Program-made: the position numbers and the translations under genes
The notes under the pieces: model-generated
Told to the model about the DNA's origin: nothing
Databases searched by the model: none
The model's input: the letters and a program-made list of their open reading frames with translations, nothing else
Origin: Vesta saturnalis
Lineage: Eukaryota > Arthropoda > Insecta > Coleoptera > Lampyridae
Reading direction: 5' to 3'
Length of the DNA: 64,000 bases
NCBI GenBank assembly: GCA_036346205.1
Contig: JARFJB010002472.1
Location: forward strand, 145,001-209,000
Part shown: piece by piece, positions 59,271 through 64,000 of the stretch
Layout of the letters: the number at the start of each line of letters is the position of its first letter
Numbering within the stretch: position 1 is the first letter of the stretch

Positions 59271-60235
59271 TAAGGAACTTAGTAGTAGAGAACTATTCTA
59301 TTTTGATTTGAATTGAGTATTAAGTTTATTTATTTGTCTAGATACATCTTGACAATGTCACATCATGACACTTCATCAGAAGATGAATATATTTTACAAA
59401 ATTACCCTAAAGGTAAGACTCCTGTCAAACTGAAAAACATTAATGTATCTTCCCAAGACCGCAGAGAAGCTGGTACATCGAAGACACTTCACAACATCTT
59501 TTCAAAATTTAAAGGAGTCATAATGAAAGTTTAAAATCAACCTTTACAAACAAGAATAATAATTCAGATCGCAGACATCATTTCAAAAATGAGAAAGGAG
59601 AGCTCAAAAGAAATTGCAGCTACAAGAACAAAAAGAAAAGACAAAGAATGTAGCAATTAAAACTCGTTTCAAGGCTATAAAGTAATACACCATAAGCTAA
59701 ATATCCGTTGTGTAAAGAGCCGAAGTACTTTTTAAATAAACATGGTGTTAGCATCCATATTGCTAAGAAACACCTGATTAACTAAAATAATACCAAAATC
59801 TGCGAGGAATTGTGTAGCCTATAAACTTGCATCTGAGATGTGTTACTTTAAACAATTAAGATTCATGGGAAGCATTGTTTTTATTTATATATCGTTTCCT
59901 TCATGTTACTACTAAGGGAGTTAATAATAACATTTATTTTGCACAAAAAATTAAAAAGAATATGCCCGTTTATTTGCTACCGCCGGATTTAAAAAGGAAA
60001 CTCATTTCAAAATCAAGACCAGTTTTCAAATTAATTGAAAAAAGATTAGTGACTGTACAAATTCTGTCATCTAATGATACTCTTGCTCCAAACGACAAAA
60101 TTACACTAGAAAATTACAAGAAAACATCCTTTTAGACTGACAGGAGTGGCACAGAACTTATCAATAACAAACAAGAATATTTATTGCTAAAGTTCTAACA
60201 GATTACGAGAATTTAATTGGGTTTATTAATATGTT
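59271..60235. other. interval with unassigned short open stretches
   Basis: A stretch at 59355-59534 reads MSHHDTSSEDEYILQNYPKG, and one at 59965-60135 reads MPVYLLPPDLKRKLISKSRP with TLENYKKTSF. Both look more protein-like than chance AT frames, but I recognise neither. They may be remnants of one ORF broken by stops between 59535 and 59875. Confidence 0.4.
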
Positions 60236-61019
60236 TTAATTGTAATTCTTTATCACACGATATAAATTCAATTTGTTCGTATAATTTAGGCAAGCAACCT
60301 TACATCAAATGAAAAATTTCCCAGTTAGTATCAATGTAATAGTACATTATATACCGCGGGACTTAAGTAGCAATTTCAATCCCGAAGGTAAAGTTTATGA
60401 CCCAACCGCAGGGTGGGATTAAAAGTACTTCAGTCACAAGGTTTATACGATATTTTTCGTACTTCCGAAACTGAAACTGTATAAATCATAATATAAAAAT
60501 TACATTGAAATCACTATAGAAACACAGATAATTATTAAGTTCAAAGCGAAACGCATACCAACGGGGCCGCTGTTGCGATGGTGTCTATGTTCCCTTGAAA
60601 AGTCACTGCTACGTTGCTTAGTAACAAGCATAATTTGGATTATGATTGTCATTGTCACTGTCCTGTTCTATGTGTCATGAGCTCTATCATGAGTGAAGAA
60701 AGTTGATCTAAAATTGATAAAAAAAAAGTGAAAAATTATTACTACCAAAGCCTAAGAAAGTGTACGAGCAGCAGTACGATGCATTTAAATTAACTCTCTT
60801 CGATAACATACTTACAAAATCCATTTTTCTTTGTAATTTAATCCCGGAGAGACAGAAAGTGACGCATGAGTCCTTGTCATAGTGGAGTGAACTTCTCACT
60901 TTAGTCTCGAAAGTGCGAAAACATCATTTTGTTATACATTTTGTACCTTCCAACTTACATACTATATATAAGTGTAGTTATGGTAGGTTATCTTTTTTCA
61001 CTATCGCTAAATCGCTAAA
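60236..61019 (+). repeat. shared upstream unit of the hexamer/non-LTR locus, second copy
   Basis: Collinear with 53180-53280 followed by 52340-53060. It lacks about 30 bases present in the first copy near 52445 (the GGCATAATTTAACTGAG segment). It ends in CTATCGCTAAATCGCTAAAT, immediately followed by the hexamer array. Confidence 0.8.
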
Positions 61020-61322
61020 TGTGCGTGTGCGTGTGCGTGTGCGTGTGCGAATGCGTGTGCGTGTGCGTGTGCGTGTGCGTGTGCGTGTGCGTGTGCGTGA
61101 GCGTGTGCGTGTGCGTGTGCGTGTGCGTGTGCGTGTGCGTGTGCGTGTGCGTGTGCGTGTGCGTGTGCGTGTGCGTGTGCGTGTGCGTGTGCGTGTGCGT
61201 ATGCGTGTGCGTGTGCGCGTGCGCGTGCGCGTGCGCGTGCGCGTGCGTGTGCGTGTGCTTGTGCTTATGCGTATGCCTGTGCATGTGCGTGTGTGCGTGT
61301 GGGTGTACGTGTTCGTATGCGT
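61020..61322. repeat. (TGTGCG)n hexanucleotide array, second locus
   Basis: About 300 bases, very homogeneous for 180 bases, then a GCGCGT-rich patch (61215-61245). It ends with the variants GTGTGCGTGTGGGTGTACGT and TTCGTATGC, which are also the last variants of the long array at 55418. Confidence 0.95.
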
Positions 61323-61640
61323 CATTCAGTAACTCAAAGAACAAAGTCGTATAGACCATTCTCATTCTAAACCCTGTTTCAATAAGGCTAGCGCTGAAGC
61401 AATATCATTGAAAAATAAATCTTATACCAAATAGAAATCTAGTAGAACGGTTGATAGTCATGCAGACTACGATGCTGCTAGAAACACGTTCAATAGTGTT
61501 ATCACCAAAGCTGAAGTTGTTGCTAAACAGTTGTTTCAACAACGAAAATGTGATTAACTACCTACAGCTCCTTTGGACAGTAGTTAATTTTAGCCTTTCG
61601 GTAGTAAGATCTTTGGTTCATCTTCATTTCCCCTGTAACG
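61323..61640 (+). pseudogene. non-LTR retrotransposon linker fragment downstream of the second array
   Basis: Near-identical to 55420-55690: CATTCAGTAACTCAAAGAAC, GCTAGCGCTGAAGCAATATC and CAGACTACGATGCTGCTAGA. It includes the same linker peptide (DYDAARNTFN). It keeps about 43 bases (61557-61599, CTACCTACAGCTCC onward) that copy 1 lacks after GTGATTAA. It breaks off near 61636, before RT. Confidence 0.8.
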
Positions 61641-62373
61641 GTATAAACGGGTGGTAGAACGGGATTACAGATAAAATTGGCCTTTTTGCCCCGACTAGCC
61701 AGCGTATGGGTGTGGGTATGATGTGGGTAATCGGTTCGGTTAAGGGCGCCAGAACGTTTGGTAGTCAAAATAAGGGACGTCGTGCCAAAATTACGAGTAC
61801 ATAGCGTGTCTAAACATACAAAAAACATACGCTTACCTATCCGCAATCAATCCCAGGTGTCCTCGACAACAACTCAGCAAACCAACTGAAATCGGGCTTC
61901 AAAATAGCACTACACGCTTGACAAACAAAAGCGCGATAATCACTCAATAAAGTTACGTTACTACACCTCAGTGTAAATAATTAGGCATTATATAATAATC
62001 AAATCAAAACAAAAAAAAAACAAGCTATAGAATGCACTCTAAATGAATTAATACTCAACTAAAAATCAAATAAAACACTGAATATCATTAACGCAATTAC
62101 TCGATAATAAAAAAAAACTGTAACTTCATTACGTTAAAACTTAAACTCATAAACTACCCGTAAACTTGCAATTTGCAAAAAAAACTTTTATGTAACACAA
62201 AATGGTTTTCACAGAATTAAAACAAATTTATAAAACCTAGCAAAGCTATAATAAGATAAAAAAAATAATGTAATATAAATGTGAACACACGATAATGCGT
62301 ATATAAGATAACAAATTCTTAAAGGGCGACAGAATGTCGGGCCAGGATCCTGCGTAACGCCGTTCTAAATTGC

Positions 62374-62446
<73 letters not shown>

Positions 62447-64000
62447 GGTTATTTACCCACACCACTACAGGGTCAATTGCCCTTTAATACTAAAATGAAA
62501 AGTGTGAAGGCGGAGCGTCAGAATTATGATTAATTTCAATAAATAAACCAAAGCAACAACTTAATTAAAAAAAAAAGTTACACGACTTCGCTTTCCAACC
62601 TTCATTAACAAAACAAATAATTCGAAACACACACAAGAAATCTTGAAAATATTCAATAAAAAAACACAATATTATACTACCTTACTGCCTAGATTAACAC
62701 CACTCCTGTGTTACAACAATTGAAAATCAACCAGGTGGTCGATTACAGCTAGTACGGAAGCGGAATCTCCCTGCTCTGACAAAATGATGAATGCAAATGT
62801 TGACTAATATTCTTTTGTACACAAACGATTCCTTGATTGAACCTCGGTAAAATGTTACTGTATTAATTAAAAACTTCTTTTAAAATAATAATTTGTGCGC
62901 TCAACTGGCTTATTAACTTTTGTCTTTCAAATAGTTCTATTCACACTAACAAACCAAAAAGTTATTAACTTTATTTAAATAAAAGTAATTTTGATATACT
63001 GCGAAAGTTTCTTTATATTTCAACACGCTTTGCACGGCAATTAAGTGGCACTTCAAGAACGTTAATTTAATAAATCCGCAAAAGCGAGATAAACCAAAGA
63101 GGTCACAGAAGCACTAATATAACACGACGATGATCTCTAGGTAACTTGATTACGTAAAATCGAAATCGGCACTAGGTCTAATCCTTTGGTGATTGAACAA
63201 TTTTAATTAAAATCCCTTCACAGGTTTTCTTCAGAAAGTAGATAACTACCCTTACAACACAAAAGTACGTTCGTTAAACACCAAAAGGTCCACTATATCA
63301 ACGTTCTAAACCACTCCTTAAACCGTAACAACAAACGTCACAGTACTACTACTCGAGAGCACGGTCAGTTTCATAATCCCAAATCATTACCAAGAAAATC
63401 CATCTTGGATTTTAATCCCACCACTCACAAAAAAAATCTCATTTAATTTAGTTACACCAATTAAAAAAAACGGAAGGAGGAGATAAGATACCCCTACACG
63501 CAAACTTCGTTTCCCATCGTAAGGACTTGACACTTTTCAAGACTCCAAACGTCAGCAGAATCAACGTGAAAAATATCTCTGTATTTTCATTATAGTACAA
63601 GCAGTTAGTCCCACATTCTACCTCTATGACTTAAAACCAACATACTCACTATTAAACTGAACCACTATAATTACTCGAGTTCATGTCGCCAGCATGACAT
63701 CAAACACATATAAATCTACATTCTTTCTTTAAATTTTAAGGAAATCAAACGAAATAAACATTATTTACACTTATATACAACTATATACAAATAATACGTT
63801 ACTCAACATTCAGTAAACGGGGAATAATAAGGAAAGCAATCTAAATTACGGAATAGTAATTCACAAACAAAACAAACTAAAGCTCGCAACACACCTTCCT
63901 TAAAGGTCGCAACACACGTAAAACAAATGTATCTGTTTTAATTTATATTGTAAATAATTAAGTGGACTGTAATAACTTTCATTATTGTGTTTATTACGCA
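61641..64000. other. AT-rich terminal interval without a recognised gene
   Basis: 2.4 kb, low complexity in places. Besides the AT microsatellite no repeat pair within the window was found. A GGCGCC next to TTAAGGG-like sequence near 61743 recalls an LTR primer site, but no LTR was found to support it. Confidence 0.45.
62377..62443. repeat. (AT)n microsatellite
   Basis: About 67 bases of pure AT dinucleotides. Confidence 0.97.

Noticed and set aside
61720..61800. GGCGCC near 61743 as a gypsy primer site with an LTR to its right
   Set aside because: No second LTR copy or gag was found in the window. One six-base motif is not enough.
1..64000. A prokaryotic defence system, CRISPR array or operon
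   Set aside because: The whole window is eukaryotic repeat DNA. The tandem arrays have no spacer structure and no co-directional gene clusters exist.

Overview
This window is repeat-rich, AT-rich animal DNA, almost certainly from an arthropod and probably an insect. No part of it reads as a functional host gene. What is present is a transposon graveyard typical of heterochromatin: hexanucleotide satellite arrays, decayed LTR and non-LTR retrotransposons, DNA transposons of the piggyBac, Tc1/mariner and pogo types, foldback elements and a segmental duplication. The insect assignment rests on the element families (BEL/Pao, an RTE-like element, mariner types, a DUF4817-type transposase), not on any host gene. 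No rRNA, tRNA, CRISPR array or bacterial signal was seen. I worked by eye, so boundaries of decayed elements are usually good to a few tens of bases. Where terminal repeats and target-site duplications are visible they are given to the base.

Layout. 1-2077: (ACAGAC)n arrays that end in a CACACG-rich edge. 4773-10735: a minus-strand BEL/Pao element with two LTRs. 11166-15070: a plus-strand piggyBac transposase relic split by a 2.3 kb repeat. 15723-18216: the best preserved element, a Tc1/mariner-superfamily transposon with terminal inverted repeats of about 600 bp and one frameshift. 18514-26625: a minus-strand Ty3/gypsy relic with LTRs, primer site, polypurine tract and a CCAA target duplication. 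Its gag is interrupted by a 4.6 kb segment (copy A) that is nearly the same as 27639-32515 (copy B). 32640-33650: a degenerate minisatellite. 36968-37927 and 45691-46764: foldback elements. 38330-42180: an inverted second copy of the repeat that splits piggyBac, itself interrupted by an internally deleted Tc1-like element (38451-39978). 43965-51640: relics of an unassigned transposon ORF, a mariner, a pogo element and an RTE-like non-LTR element. 52340-61640: two related loci, each with a shared upstream unit, a (TGTGCG)n array and then the endonuclease-RT linker of a non-LTR retrotransposon. A second RT relic lies between them. 61640-64000: AT-rich, with one long (AT)n tract.

How it fits together. 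Nesting gives relative ages. piggyBac is older than the 2.3 kb repeat inside it. The other copy of that repeat is older than the Tc1-like element inside it. The gypsy insertion is older than copy A inside its gag. The most interesting points are the hexamer arrays that stand where a non-LTR retrotransposon endonuclease would be expected, twice, with the same junction; copy A, which sits in gypsy gag flanked by an 80-bp duplication; and the cluster of indel-only differences between copies A and B, which may be a consensus-quality problem rather than biology.
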